64,000 nt of DNA. Origin: CAVPTL01 sp963708725 (GTDB taxonomy: Bacteria > Actinomycetota > Thermoleophilia > Gaiellales > JAICJC01). Positions 16,290-27,103 of this stretch are shown in pieces. Below the pieces are notes generated by a model that did no database searches, had not been told where the DNA came from, and was given only the letters and a program-made list of their open reading frames with translations. The stretch is from positions 62,001 to 126,000 of the forward strand of contig CAVPTL010000006.1 in assembly GCA_963708725.1 (NCBI GenBank), in the 5' to 3' direction. The first letter of the stretch is position 1. Each line of letters starts with the position of its first letter. The translations under genes were made by a program, and so were the position numbers.

Positions 16290-16392
16290 GCAGCGGAGCC
16301 TACCCGGGTTGTGGCGGCGGTGTGCGAGAATCGCCGCGCGGCCGGCCTTCCGATCACTCTGCCTCTGAGGCAGACCTTCGAAGGAGCCGAGA

Positions 16393-17526
16393 TTGTCATC
16401 TGACGAGACTTCCCCGCGCGTCACGTCGCGCACCGCGTTTCTCACCCGCGGCGCGGTGGCGGCGGTGGCCCTCGCCCTGCCGGGGCGGGCGCGGGCCGAG
16501 ACCGCCGTCGCCCGGCCGGCTCGCGATCCCGCCATCATCCGCTCCTACGGTGGGTTGGTGGTGCCTGCATCGGGCTGCTACTGGGGCGCGGACGACACCA
16601 CCCGCGGGTTCACCGCTGCAAACGGCATCGAGCTGCAGCTCGGCCGGCGGATGGCGATCCGAAATCGCCGCTACGACTGGTTGGTGCCCTGTCCGAATGC
16701 GGCTCACAGGTCGGACGCGCGGTTGCGCGACCCCGCGGTCATCCCGATGGTGTCGATGACCGGTCTGGGGACATTTCCCGTGAAGTCCGCGGGGTGGCAA
16801 ACGCGCGGCGACCTTCGCGTGACCTCGTATGGGCAGGGCATCGACCGGATTGCAAACGGGGAGTTCGATGCCTACTGGCAGCAGGTGGCGGTGGGTCTGA
16901 AGGCGCTCGGAACGCCGGTGATCTTTCGGCTGTTCATGGAGATGAACGGGCTCCACAACCCGTTCTGCGCCGACTGGCAGGGTGGGGTGGGGCGCGGTGA
17001 GGCGGCATTCGCAAACGCCTGGCGGCGGGTGCGGTCGGTGTTTACGGCCAACAGCGCGACGATCGAGACCGGCGGCAACTGCATCTTCGTGTTCTGTGCC
17101 CAGCGCATGAACACGTCGGGCTCGTGGAAGGCGTACTGGCCCGGCGACGATCAGGTGGACTGGAGCGGAGTGGATCTCTACCGCACGACCTTCGAGGCCG
17201 GTGCAAAGCTGGCCGCAGGAGAGATGGACACCTACACCTGGGCGGTCGCCCATCGCAAGCCCTACATCGTCTGTGAGTCGGGATTCGATCAGTCCAAGAT
17301 CGTCTCGACGGCGGTTGGCCGGTTCGACAAGGACGGGCATGTGACCGGCCGCAGCCTGATCCAAAACCACCACGCCGCCATATCGCAAAATCCGCAGCTG
17401 GTCGCCTATCTGAGCTGGAACAACATCGGGCCGCTGACCGATGATTTCGTCGATACCAGCCCGCAATCGCTCGCCCTGTACCGGGCGTTTGCCAACGATC
17501 CAGCCTGCGGTCTTGTTCGCTCTTGA
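16393..17526 (+). CDS. Secreted GH26-like glycoside hydrolase
   Basis: 377 residues, TTG start with AAGGAG 6 bases upstream. A signal peptide ends near GRARA-ET (~35); it has single rather than twin arginines. The catalytic fold resembles GH26 beta-mannanases: IFRLFMEMNG carries the putative acid E183, YWPGDDQVDWSGVDLY is the typical GH26 strand, and KPYIVCESG places the nucleophile E296. WNN follows near the end. Sequence divergence is high, so mannan as substrate is not certain. It stands directly before the GH4 and sugar import genes, consistent with extracellular breakdown of a polysaccharide and uptake of the product. Confidence 0.75.
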   Translation: MSSDETSPRVTSRTAFLTRGAVAAVALALPGRARAETAVARPARDPAIIRSYGGLVVPASGCYWGADDTTRGFTAANGIELQLGRRMAIRNRRYDWLVPCPNAAHRSDARLRDPAVIPMVSMTGLGTFPVKSAGWQTRGDLRVTSYGQGIDRIANGEFDAYWQQVAVGLKALGTPVIFRLFMEMNGLHNPFCADWQGGVGRGEAAFANAWRRVRSVFTANSATIETGGNCIFVFCAQRMNTSGSWKAYWPGDDQVDWSGVDLYRTTFEAGAKLAAGEMDTYTWAVAHRKPYIVCESGFDQSKIVSTAVGRFDKDGHVTGRSLIQNHHAAISQNPQLVAYLSWNNIGPLTDDFVDTSPQSLALYRAFANDPACGLVRS

Positions 17527-17558
17527 TCGATTCAGGGCTGTGTGGGACACTATCGATC

Positions 17559-18851
17559 ATGACAAAAATCGCATTCATCGGCGCGGGAAGTGTTGAGTTC
17601 ACCAAGAACCTGCTGGGCGACATCCTCTCGTTCGAGGAGCTCCAGGACGCCCACATCGCCCTTCACGACATTGACGAGGAACGGCTGGGGGTGGCCGATG
17701 CGATGGCCGCCTACACCAACCGCGAGTTGGGCGGCAGCGCCCGCATCACCACCCACCTCGACCGGCGAGAAGCCATCGAGGGCTGCGACCATGTGATCAA
17801 CATGATCCAGGTCGGCGGGTTCGAGGCCACCAAGCTCGACTTCGACATCCCGGCCGCATACGGCCTGCGCCAGACGATCGCCGACACCCTGGGGATCGGC
17901 GGGATCTTTCGCGCACTTCGCACCATTCCCGTGATGCTCGATATCGGCCACGAGATGGACGAGCTCGCCCCGGGAGCATGGTTTTTGAACTACACCAATC
18001 CGATGGCGATGTTGTGCTGGGCGACCTACTCGGGCAGCCCGCAGAAGCGGATTGTGGGGTTGTGTCACTCGGTGCAGAACACCACTCACGAGCTGGCGGA
18101 GCTTGTCGGCGTTCCGATCGAGGACGTGTCGTTTCTGGGCGGCGGTGTGAACCATCAGGCGTTCATCCTGCGGTTCGAGCGCGACGGCCAGGATCTCTAT
18201 CCGCTGCTCGACGACGTGATCGCAAACGATCCCGAGCTACAGCGCCGGGTACGCGTCGAAATGTATCGGCGGTATGGGTACTTCCCGACCGAGTCGAGCG
18301 AGCACGGCTCCGAGTATCTGCCATGGGTGTTGCGTAGCGATGAGGCCATCGAGCGATACCGGATCCTGGTCGGCGACTACATCGAGCGAAGCGTCGAGAA
18401 CCTCGAGTTTTACGCGGAGATGAAACGTCAGCTCGAGGCGGGGGAGGCGATCGAGATCGAGCGCAGCCAGGAGTACGCCTCGCTGATCATTCATTCGATT
18501 CTGACCGGTCAGGAGCGCGTGATCTACGGCAACGTGCGAAACGGCGGGGTGATTGCAAACCTGCCGAGCGAGGCCTGTGTCGAGGTGCCGTGCCTGGTGG
18601 ACAAAAACGGCGTGCAGCCAACGTCGCTGGGCGCCTTGCCGCCACAGCTGGCGGCGCTCAACCGCACGTTTCTGAACGTGTGCGAGCTGACGGTGACGGC
18701 TGCGCTTCAACACAGCCGTGAGCACGTCCACCACGCTGCGCTGCTCGACCCCGCAGCCTCATCCGCGCTCTCGCCCGCGCAGATCCACGACGTCGTCGAA
18801 GAACTCCTGACAGCCCACGGCCTCGACTACGATAGACCCATCTCCCGCTGA
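17559..18851 (+). CDS. GH4-family NAD- and metal-dependent glycosidase (alpha-galactosidase/alpha-glucuronidase branch)
   Basis: 430 residues from ATG 17559. The Rossmann start IAFIGAGSVEFTKNLLGDIL binds NAD+. NYTNPMAM (~144-151), GLCHSVQ with C169-H170, and GGVNHQAF with H199 are the metal-binding motifs. The CHSVQ form is that of MelA-type alpha-galactosidases and alpha-glucuronidases rather than phospho-glucosidases (which have CNVP). The mechanism is oxidation-elimination with Mn2+ and NAD+ inside the cell. The stop codon TGA is the first three bases of the palindromic repeat. It faces the DeoR gene, which lies convergently downstream. Confidence 0.88.
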   Translation: MTKIAFIGAGSVEFTKNLLGDILSFEELQDAHIALHDIDEERLGVADAMAAYTNRELGGSARITTHLDRREAIEGCDHVINMIQVGGFEATKLDFDIPAAYGLRQTIADTLGIGGIFRALRTIPVMLDIGHEMDELAPGAWFLNYTNPMAMLCWATYSGSPQKRIVGLCHSVQNTTHELAELVGVPIEDVSFLGGGVNHQAFILRFERDGQDLYPLLDDVIANDPELQRRVRVEMYRRYGYFPTESSEHGSEYLPWVLRSDEAIERYRILVGDYIERSVENLEFYAEMKRQLEAGEAIEIERSQEYASLIIHSILTGQERVIYGNVRNGGVIANLPSEACVEVPCLVDKNGVQPTSLGALPPQLAALNRTFLNVCELTVTAALQHSREHVHHAALLDPAASSALSPAQIHDVVEELLTAHGLDYDRPISR

Positions 18852-18879
18852 ATAAATGGTGCCAGGCACCATTTATTCA
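18849..18879. repeat. Palindromic repeat, intact copy
   Basis: 31-bp perfect palindrome: arms TGAATAAATGGTG / CACCATTTATTCA around CCAGG. Its first three bases are the GH4 stop codon. It lies between the convergent GH4 and DeoR genes, where the hairpin could act as a bidirectional terminator, although no T-tract follows. Confidence 0.92.
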
Positions 18880-18892
18880 TGGGGCAGAGTTG

Positions 18893-19651
18893 TTACACGG
18901 TTGTGACGTTTACGCCGGCGTCGGTGAGTTCGCGGACGGCTGCTGGTGAGGCTGCCGAATCGGTGATGATCTCGTCGACCTCGGTGAGGTCACAGATACG
19001 TGCGAACGCCACGGCGCCGAGCTTGGAACTGTCACAGACGACCGTCACGGTCTGAGCCCGCGCGATCAGCGCCTGATTGGCATGCGCCTCGACCTCGTGA
19101 TGGGTCGTGAGCCCCGCGGCGGGTGTGAGCCCGTCGACGCCGATCATCACACGGTCGAGGTTGAGTCCCGCCAGTGACGCTTCGGCCAGCGGTCCCACCA
19201 GCTCATACGACTCCGGCCGCGCAACGCCGCCGGTGACGACCAGTTTCAGGTTGGGACGCACCGCGAGCTCCGAGGCGATGCTGAGGGAGTTGGTGACGAC
19301 GGTGAGCCTGGGCACGCGCACCAGTGCCCGGGCGATCTCGGTGGTGGTGGTACCGCCGGTCAGACCGATTGCGGTGCCCTCCTCGACCCGAGAGGCCGCC
19401 TCGCGTGCGATCCGTCGCTTCTCCTCGCTGAACCGGCCGCTGCGGTATCGCAGCGGCAGCTCGTAGAGCACGCCCTGGCCGACGGCACCGCCATGGGTTC
19501 GCTCGAGCAATTGCTGCTCCTCCAGAAGGCGGAGATCGCGCCGGATTGTGGCGGAGGACACACCCAGCTCCGCGGCGAGCTCGCCGACGCCTACGCTTCC
19601 GGAGCCAGAAAGCCGCTCGAGCACGGTGGAAAGGCGTTCGGGTTGGCGCAT
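18893..19651 (-). CDS. DeoR/GlpR-family transcriptional regulator
   Basis: 252 residues from ATG 19651. The frame is open 24 codons further, but MRQPERLSTVLERL is the expected N-terminus. Helix-turn-helix VGVGELAAELGVSSATIRRDL (~23-43) and ERTHGGAV follow. The C-terminal DeoRC sensor domain has the sugar-phosphate-binding signature GLTGGTTTTEIARAL and VGPLAEASL. It is divergent from the SIS/ABC transporter operon, and 74 bases separate the starts. A short ACAA-TCGTG-TTGT inverted repeat (19680-19692) is a possible operator. It probably represses the sugar operon until a phosphorylated intermediate binds. Confidence 0.9.
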   Translation of the reverse strand: MRQPERLSTVLERLSGSGSVGVGELAAELGVSSATIRRDLRLLEEQQLLERTHGGAVGQGVLYELPLRYRSGRFSEEKRRIAREAASRVEEGTAIGLTGGTTTTEIARALVRVPRLTVVTNSLSIASELAVRPNLKLVVTGGVARPESYELVGPLAEASLAGLNLDRVMIGVDGLTPAAGLTTHHEVEAHANQALIARAQTVTVVCDSSKLGAVAFARICDLTEVDEIITDSAASPAAVRELTDAGVNVTTV

Positions 19652-19725
19652 TTGCGCAAGTCTACCCGCTCCATCGTGCACAATCGTGTTGTATTTTGAT
19701 CGATATCTGCATAGAATCGCCATTT

Positions 19726-20604
19726 ATGAGCGTCACCGAGGCCGAAATCGCGACTCAGCCGGGAGACTGGCTGCGCGCGTGGGACGTTGCGAACGCCAAC
19801 CTGGAGCTGTTTCCCACACCCGGTGAGCGGGTAGCGGTGGTGGGGTGCGGCACGTCGTGGTTCATGGCATGCGCCTACGCAGCTGCTCGCGAGGCGGCCG
19901 GGGCAGGTGAGACCGATGCGTTCGCCGCGTCGGAGTTCCCACAGGGCCGAGCGTACGACCGGCTGGTGGCGATCTCGCGTTCGGGCACGACCACCGAGGT
20001 GGTGCGGCTGCTCGGTGACCTCCGAAGCGGACTTCCCAGCACGGTGATCACCGGGGTACCGGGATCGCCGGCGACAATGGTGGCCGACGCCACGGTCGTG
20101 CTCGACTACGCCGACGAGGAGTCGGTGGTGCAGACCCGGTTTGCCACGACCGCGCTCACGCTTCTGCTGTCATCGCTGGGGATCTCGCCCGAGGCCGAAT
20201 CCGACGCGGCCGCGCTCGCGCTTCAGGCGCCGCTCCCGGAGGGCCTGGCGGAGTACCGCCGGATCGTCTTTCTCGGCGCCGGCTGGACAGTCGGCCTGGC
20301 CGCGGAGGCGGCGCTCAAGATCCGCGAGGCCGCCGGCGCCTGGACAGAGTCCTACCCGGCCATGGAATACCGCCACGGCCCGATCTCGGCCGCCTCGACC
20401 GAGACCCTGGTGTGGCCGATCGGCGACGTCGACCCCACCGTGCTGGACGCGGCCGTCGCCGCCGGCTCGACCATCGCCCCAATCGTCGATCGACCGCTCG
20501 CCTCGCTGGTACTGGCCCAGCGCGCTGCGGTCGCACTGGCCCGCGCCCGCGGGCTCGATCCCGACCGCCCTCTCAACCTGACCCGATCGGTGGTGCTCCC
20601 ATGA
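19726..20604 (+). CDS. SIS-domain sugar-phosphate isomerase/deaminase
   Basis: 292 residues from ATG 19726. Two tandem SIS domains: the first with VAVVGCGTSWFMACAYA, FPQGRAYDRLVAISRSGTTTEVV; the second with RIVFLGAGWTVGLAAEAALKIREA and ESYPAMEYRHGP, the last typical of GlmS/AgaS/FrlB. There is no glutaminase domain, so it is not GlmS. AgaS-like galactosamine-6-phosphate deaminase or FrlB-like deglycase activity is plausible. First gene of the ABC transporter operon (ATGA overlap with the binding protein), so it processes the imported sugar after phosphorylation. Confidence 0.87.
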   Translation: MSVTEAEIATQPGDWLRAWDVANANLELFPTPGERVAVVGCGTSWFMACAYAAAREAAGAGETDAFAASEFPQGRAYDRLVAISRSGTTTEVVRLLGDLRSGLPSTVITGVPGSPATMVADATVVLDYADEESVVQTRFATTALTLLLSSLGISPEAESDAAALALQAPLPEGLAEYRRIVFLGAGWTVGLAAEAALKIREAAGAWTESYPAMEYRHGPISAASTETLVWPIGDVDPTVLDAAVAAGSTIAPIVDRPLASLVLAQRAAVALARARGLDPDRPLNLTRSVVLP

Positions 20605-21878
20605 AGGCATTTGTGACCGCGCTTCTCGTCCTCGCCGTAATGGCGGCGGGCTGTGGCAGCTCCTCGTCGAGCTCGAGCTCTGGGGGAGTGGTGCACATCA
20701 CGATGTGGCACGGCTTCGTCGACACCGAGGGCGCAGCCATGAAGTCGATGGTGGCGCAGTTCAACGCGTCGCATCCGGATATTCAGGTCAAGGTGCAGTA
20801 CGCCGGCAACACCGACTACGCGCTGCAGAAGGTGCAGACCGCGATCGCGAGCGGCGATCCACCCGACATCTCCTATCTGTACGGGTCGTGGGCGGCCAAC
20901 ATCGCCCAGAGCCCCAAGGTGCTCGATCTGAACGACTACATCAAGAAGGATCCCTCCTTCGGCTGGAACGACTTCTATCCAACCGAGCGCGAGGCCGCCA
21001 CCGTGGACGGCAAGATCGTCGGCATCCCGGCGCTCGTCGACAACCTCGCACTGGTCTACAACAAGAAGCTGTTCGACCAGGCCCACCTCGCCTATCCCAC
21101 GGCCAACTGGACGTGGGACGACATCACCGCCGCTGCCAAGAAGCTCACCAACCCCGCGACCAAACAGTTTGGGTGGGCGTACGTGAACGACGGCGGCGAG
21201 GACACGGTATGGCGCTACGACGCGCTTTTGTGGGAGGCGGGGGGCAACATCCTCACCCCCGACGGCAAGCACGCGGCGTTCAACTCCCCGGCAGGCCTCG
21301 CGGCCATGAATCACCTCCAGACCATGGGCCCCGAGGATCACTCGGTCTACTTCGACAACGGCAGCGGTCAGTACGCCCCGCTCTTCAACTCGGGCAAGAT
21401 CGCGATGCTCTACACCGGCCCGTGGGATCTGTCCCAGTTCCCCAACGTCGACTTCGGCGTGCAAATCCTGCCGAAAGATCTCAACCACCAGACGATCTCC
21501 GGCCCGGACAACTGGGTGCTGTTCAACAACGGCGACCAGCGCGCACAGGCCGCGTTCGAGTTCATGAAGTGGTGGACGGCGCCGCAGCAGCTGCTGGAGT
21601 GGTCGACCAAGACCGGCGACCTGCCGACCAAGGAATCGGTGCAGAATCTGCCCGGCTACAAGGACTACACCGCCAAGTACAAGGGCGATGCCGAGTTCGT
21701 TGCCAACCTCAATAACGCACTCAAGGTGCGGCCCGTGACCCCGCTTTATCCGAAGATCTCGCAGGCCATGGGCCAGGCCATCCAGGCGGTTCTGCTCGGA
21801 AAGAAGCAGCCTCAGGAGGCACTCAGCGAGGCGGCCGACCAGGTGAATCAGATTCTGTCGCAGCCGGCCGCTCCCTAG
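20601..21878 (+). CDS. ABC transporter sugar-binding lipoprotein
   Basis: 425 residues. Lipoprotein signal with lipobox VMAAGC and a Ser-rich linker. Family 1 extracellular solute-binding fold (ITMWHGFVDTEG, VKVQYAGNTDYALQKVQTAIASGDPPD, ALVDNLALVYNKKLFDQ, MLYTGPWDLSQF). It captures a mono- or oligosaccharide outside the cell and passes it to the two permeases that follow. ATGA overlap with the SIS gene; 3 bases before the next gene. The ligand is not predictable, though the operon's amino-sugar/phosphofructokinase context hints at an amino sugar or ketose. Confidence 0.92.
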   Translation: MKAFVTALLVLAVMAAGCGSSSSSSSSGGVVHITMWHGFVDTEGAAMKSMVAQFNASHPDIQVKVQYAGNTDYALQKVQTAIASGDPPDISYLYGSWAANIAQSPKVLDLNDYIKKDPSFGWNDFYPTEREAATVDGKIVGIPALVDNLALVYNKKLFDQAHLAYPTANWTWDDITAAAKKLTNPATKQFGWAYVNDGGEDTVWRYDALLWEAGGNILTPDGKHAAFNSPAGLAAMNHLQTMGPEDHSVYFDNGSGQYAPLFNSGKIAMLYTGPWDLSQFPNVDFGVQILPKDLNHQTISGPDNWVLFNNGDQRAQAAFEFMKWWTAPQQLLEWSTKTGDLPTKESVQNLPGYKDYTAKYKGDAEFVANLNNALKVRPVTPLYPKISQAMGQAIQAVLLGKKQPQEALSEAADQVNQILSQPAAP

Positions 21879-21881
21879 CCG

Positions 21882-22760
21882 TTGCGCCTACTGCGATCAG
21901 ACCACGTCTCGGGGTGGCTGTTCGTCGCCCCGGCGGCGGCGGTGATCGGCCTGTTCGGGTTGTTTCCGATCGGCTGGTCGTTTCTGATGTCGTTTCAGCA
22001 CAACGATCTGGTCTCCCCGCCGCACTGGGTCGGAGTCGCCAACTACCAGGCGCTTCGGCATGACCCGGTGTTTCGCGACTCGATCAAGCACACGATCGTC
22101 TACACGGTGCTGTTCGTCCCGATCTCGATCGCCGCGGCGCTTGCCCTCGCGGTTGCGCTGAACGCCAAGATCCGTGGGATCGCCTTCTACCGCACCGCGG
22201 TGTTCATCCCGGTGGCCGTCTCGACCGTCGCCACGGCGATCATCTTCAACTGGGTGCTCGACCCCAACTACGGGATCGCCAACTGGCTTCTGAACGAGGT
22301 CGGGATCCCCTCGCAGGGCTTCTTCGAGGATCCCAACCAGGCCATGTACTGCATGGTGGCGATGACGGTCTGGGGCTGGGTCGGGTTTGATGTCATCATC
22401 TATCTCGCCGCCCTCCAGGGCATCCCTCAGGAGCTGCTCGAGGCGGCCGAAATCGATGGCGCCAGCCGGTTTTCGAGCTTTCGCTCGGTGACGCTACCGT
22501 TGCTCGGCCCGGCGACCCTGTTTCTGGTCGTGTGGTCGACGATCAACGCGCTGCAGCTGTTCGACGAGATCTACAACACCACCCGCGGCGGGCCGCTGAT
22601 GTCGACCACCGTCGTCGTCTACTACCTGTGGCAGCAGGCGTTCCAGTTCTTCAACGGCGGCTACGCGGCGGCCATCGCCTACATCCTGCTGGCAGCGATT
22701 CTGCTGATCACGCTGCTCCAGTTCCTGGTCAGCCGAAAGACGGTGTATTACAGCTCGTGA
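21882..22760 (+). CDS. ABC sugar permease, MalF/UgpA type
   Basis: 292 residues, TTG start three bases after the binding-protein stop. Six hydrophobic segments. The EAA loop that contacts the ATPase is EAAEIDGASRFSSFRSVTLP (~189-208). GTG of the next permease overlaps its stop (GTGA). Forms the inner-membrane channel together with the second permease. Confidence 0.92.
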   Translation: MRLLRSDHVSGWLFVAPAAAVIGLFGLFPIGWSFLMSFQHNDLVSPPHWVGVANYQALRHDPVFRDSIKHTIVYTVLFVPISIAAALALAVALNAKIRGIAFYRTAVFIPVAVSTVATAIIFNWVLDPNYGIANWLLNEVGIPSQGFFEDPNQAMYCMVAMTVWGWVGFDVIIYLAALQGIPQELLEAAEIDGASRFSSFRSVTLPLLGPATLFLVVWSTINALQLFDEIYNTTRGGPLMSTTVVVYYLWQQAFQFFNGGYAAAIAYILLAAILLITLLQFLVSRKTVYYSS

Positions 22761-23575
22761 CTCTCCCGCGCTTCAGCTACCGGCACGTGTTTCTGATCCC
22801 GCTGTCGCTTCTGATGCTGGCGCCGCTGTTATGGATGGCCGTCACCTCGATCGAGACGCCCGATGAGTCGCGCCACTTCCCGCCGACCCTGATCCCGTCG
22901 GGAATTGACTGGCATAACTACACGGCTGCTGTGCAGTCGGCGCCGTTTGGGAGCTGGTACCTGAACTCGGTGATCGTGTGCGCGGTGGTCGTGTTCTCGA
23001 ACCTGGTGCTGTGCAGCCTGGCCGCCTATGCCTTTGCCCGGATCAAGTTCTTCGGCTCAAACGTGTTGTTCTTCCTGCTGCTCGCGACGCTGATGGTGCC
23101 GTTTCAGGTGATCCTGATCCCGACGTTTCTGATCGTTCGGCACATGGGCCTGATCGACAACATCACCGCCCTGATGCTCCCCAATCTGGCCTCGGCGTTT
23201 GGCATTTTCATGCTTCGCCAGTTCTTCCGCACGCTCCCGATCGAGCTCGAGGAGGCCGCTCGGATCGATGGGTGTAGCCGCCTGGGAGTGCTGTTCAAGA
23301 TCGTGCTGCCGCTGTCGGGACCGGCGCTCTCGACGCTCGCACTGATCACGCTTCTGTGGACGTGGAACGACTTCCTGTGGCCGCTGGTTGCGATCAATAG
23401 CGAGAACCACATGACGCTTCAGCTCGGCCTCTCGACCTTCCAGGGAGCACACCAGACCAAGTGGACGGTGTTGATGGCCGGCAACATGCTCGCGCTCTTG
23501 CCCATGGTGATCGCGTTCGTGCTGACGCAGCGGTCATTCGTCCGATCGATCGCCGGATCGGGATTGAAGGGATAG
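22757..23575 (+). CDS. ABC sugar permease, MalG/UgpE type
   Basis: 272 residues from the GTG at 22757, overlapping the previous stop. Six transmembrane segments starting FLIPLSLLMLAPLLWMAVTS. The EAA loop is EEAARIDGCSRLGVLFKIVLP. The family C-terminal end QRSFVRSIAGSGLKG is complete. The ATPase gene starts 2 bases downstream. Confidence 0.92.
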   Translation: MTLPRFSYRHVFLIPLSLLMLAPLLWMAVTSIETPDESRHFPPTLIPSGIDWHNYTAAVQSAPFGSWYLNSVIVCAVVVFSNLVLCSLAAYAFARIKFFGSNVLFFLLLATLMVPFQVILIPTFLIVRHMGLIDNITALMLPNLASAFGIFMLRQFFRTLPIELEEAARIDGCSRLGVLFKIVLPLSGPALSTLALITLLWTWNDFLWPLVAINSENHMTLQLGLSTFQGAHQTKWTVLMAGNMLALLPMVIAFVLTQRSFVRSIAGSGLKG

Positions 23576-23577
23576 CG

Positions 23578-24577
<1,000 letters not shown>

Positions 24578-24591
<14 letters not shown>

Positions 24592-25468
24592 TCACCGCCC
24601 GAGCGGCGAGTCGCTCGGCTTCGGAACGCGCGAACCGGCCGGCGCCGGGAACCTCGGCGTTGGCCGCGGCGGCACCCAGTGCCAGCGCCAGCGCGGACTG
24701 CCACTCCGCGCCCTGGTCGCGGGCGGTCACCATCCCGGCCAGAAATGAGTCGCCGCTTCCCACCGGATACGCACCGGTCGCGTCGATGTGGCCCATGCAC
24801 GCCTCCTCGCCGGCGACCAGCACCGCCCCCAGCGGCCCGCGGGTAACCGCCGCCGCGCCGGTCTCGGCGAGCGCTCTGGCGGCAGCCACGGCGCCGTCGG
24901 CATCCGACGTGTCGAGCCCGGTCAGAATCGCGGCCTCGGCGGCGTTCACCTTGACCAAGGCGACCCGGTCGGGCCGCTCGGCCACGGTGTCGGCGGCGAC
25001 CTGGCACTCACACCGAAGCGACGCGTATCCGTCCGGCGGCGCCCCCGGGGGTAGTGCACCCGACATCGTGAGCCACGAAGCCCCGGCGGCGGTGGCCTCG
25101 ACGGCGGCGGCAAAACTCGCCCAGGCGGCCGCGTCGATCGGGGTGCCATCCTCGTAGAACTCGGTCATCCCCGCGGTCTCCCGGTCGGCCACCGAAAGCG
25201 ATGCCCGCGATTCACCGGGAGTCCACACGATCTCGGTCTCTATGCCTTCGCGCTCGAGCTCCTCCGCGATCCAGCGGCCCGCGTGCCCGGAGAGCAGCGT
25301 CACCGCGCGCACGTCGGCGCCGAGCGTGACCGCCGCGCGCGCGGCATTCAGGCCCTTGCCTCCGGCGACCTGGAGGTATCCGGACGGCCGGTGGATCGCT
25401 CCGCGGACGACGCGGTCGACCTCGAACAACTTATCGATCGACGGCTTGGCCGCCACGCACACGATCAC
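24578..25468 (-). CDS. PfkB-family sugar-phosphate kinase (1-phosphofructokinase/tagatose-6-phosphate kinase branch)
   Basis: 296 residues. N-terminal motif VAGGKGLNAARAAVTLGA (~35-52) and the catalytic GSGDSFLAG with D240 as base. This motif set and the length resemble FruK/LacC, which phosphorylate a hexose phosphate to the bisphosphate ahead of an aldolase. No aldolase is in the window. Its ATG overlaps the stop of the upstream PfkB gene. Convergent with the importer operon and presumably part of the same pathway. Confidence 0.87.
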
Positions 25469-26382
25469 AGCGCGGCCTCAGCTTCGGCCAGCGTCGGCTG
25501 GCTCGCGGTGCCTCCACGGGCTCGAGTGGAGAGCGATCCACATGCTGCCGCGAGCCGCACCGACTGCTCGAGCGAACGGCCGCCCAGCCGCGCCGCCAGC
25601 CAGCCGGCGTCGGTGCTGTCGCCGGCGCCGATCGTATCGGCGACGTCGATGGTGAGCGCGGGGGCGCGAGCGATCTCACCGCCGGCCATCGCCAGCACGC
25701 CCTCGGCGCCGAGCTTCACCACGACCTCGGGGACACTCCGGGCCAGCCGCCGGGCGGCTTCGACCGCGTCGGATGTGCCCGCCAGCCCACATGCCTCGAC
25801 CGCGTTTGGGAGCAGCTGGTCGATCAGGGGGTAGAGCTCGGCGAGTCCGCTTTGCCAACGCTCGTCGGGGTCGGCTCCGGGGTCGAGGGACGTCGTGACG
25901 CCCGCCGCCCGGGCTCGGGTGAAGAGGTCGGATACCATCTCCGCCGCGCCCTGGAGAAAGTACCCGGCGGTATGCACGTGCCGCGAACGTCTCAGCAGGT
26001 CGTCCGACACCATCGCTGCGGTGACGGCGCCGGTGGTTCCCGGCGCGGTCAGCGTGGCCCGATCCTCACCGTCGGTCAGCACCACCGAGAGCCCGGTGGG
26101 CGTGTTCGGATCGACGACCAGGGAGCTCATATCGACTCCCTCCGCGGACATCTGGTCGCGCATGAAGCGGCCGAAGTCGTCGTCGCCCACAACACCGACG
26201 AAGGTGGTGGAGAGCCCGAGCCTGGCGGCGCCGCAGGCGGTGATCGAGCTGGTGCCCCCGATCACCAGGTCGGCCCGGTCGACCATCCGCTCGGCCTGGC
26301 CGAACACGGGCCGCACCTGCCCGCCCCAGAGCACGAGATCAGGATTGCAGTCGCCCACCACCAGCAGGTCGATGTCACGCAT
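25465..26382 (-). CDS. PfkB/ribokinase-family sugar kinase
   Basis: 305 residues. Start DLLVVGDCNPDLVL, sugar-binding GGTSSITACGAARLG (~42-56), second signature DTIGAGDSTDAG (~249-260) with D255 as catalytic base; the more usual form is GAGDSFDAG. It looks like a kinase for an unphosphorylated sugar (ribokinase, 2-keto-3-deoxygluconate or nucleoside-type), unlike its partner downstream. The two kinases overlap by 4 bases, suggesting consecutive phosphorylations of the imported sugar (inference). Confidence 0.87.
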   Translation of the reverse strand: MRDIDLLVVGDCNPDLVLWGGQVRPVFGQAERMVDRADLVIGGTSSITACGAARLGLSTTFVGVVGDDDFGRFMRDQMSAEGVDMSSLVVDPNTPTGLSVVLTDGEDRATLTAPGTTGAVTAAMVSDDLLRRSRHVHTAGYFLQGAAEMVSDLFTRARAAGVTTSLDPGADPDERWQSGLAELYPLIDQLLPNAVEACGLAGTSDAVEAARRLARSVPEVVVKLGAEGVLAMAGGEIARAPALTIDVADTIGAGDSTDAGWLAARLGGRSLEQSVRLAAACGSLSTRARGGTASQPTLAEAEAAL

Positions 26383-26425
26383 CGCCGGAGACTCTCGGGC
26401 GCCGGTCGACCATCATGTCCACGGG

Positions 26426-27103
26426 TTACGCACTGAGGCCGGTGATCCCGTCGCCGATCAGCTTGGCGCCGATGATCAGGCACAGCACGACCATGATCGC
26501 GGCGTTGTTGTGGGTCATCCATCCGCGTAGGTTGGCGAGGATCCCCGCCGAGCGCTCGCCCATGCCGAAATAGATGGCGACCGGGGCGCCGACGCCCAGC
26601 GATCCGATCACGATGAAGACGATCAGCGCCGCCACCTGCGATCCATTCGACGCGTCGGTCTGGGCGATCGCCGCCGTTGCTCCCACGGTGAGGATCAGGT
26701 TCTTGGGGTTGACCCCCGAGAGCACCGCGCCGAGCCCGACCGCCCTGGGCGGCGTGATCGAATCCAGCGCGTGCATCCACTTTGGCATCTCCGGCTCGGC
26801 GTCCCCACGCGGCCGGCTCTTCCACTGCCGGGCGGCCAGGCCGAGCAACGCCAGGCCGAGGATCACCTTGAGCCAGCTCGACCCGGTCGAAGGTGCACCG
26901 CTATCGGTGGTGGCCGAGCCGCCGACAACCACCAGCACCAGCCCGCCCACGATCGCGATTCCGAGCACCCAACCGACCAGGAAGGCGGGACCGTTTGACC
27001 GGCCCTTGGGTGTTGCGAGCATGAGCACCATCGCGATGATCGGAAGCGGTGAGAGTGCGACGCCGACCCCGTAGCCCAGAACCTGGCCGATGGCCTCGCC
27101 CAT
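26426..27103 (-). CDS. GAP-family (LysE superfamily) integral membrane protein
   Basis: 225 residues with six hydrophobic segments, an N-terminal GYGVGVALSPLPIIAMVLML, the family motif ATPKGRSNGPAFLVGWVLG (~30-48) and the mid-protein LSGVNPKNLIL. GAP proteins have been linked to export of cell-envelope lipids in mycobacteria; the function here is unknown. Start and upstream aminotransferase stop share one base (TGATG). A second, diverged member is at 42004-42696. Confidence 0.85.
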   Translation of the reverse strand: MGEAIGQVLGYGVGVALSPLPIIAMVLMLATPKGRSNGPAFLVGWVLGIAIVGGLVLVVVGGSATTDSGAPSTGSSWLKVILGLALLGLAARQWKSRPRGDAEPEMPKWMHALDSITPPRAVGLGAVLSGVNPKNLILTVGATAAIAQTDASNGSQVAALIVFIVIGSLGVGAPVAIYFGMGERSAGILANLRGWMTHNNAAIMVVLCLIIGAKLIGDGITGLSA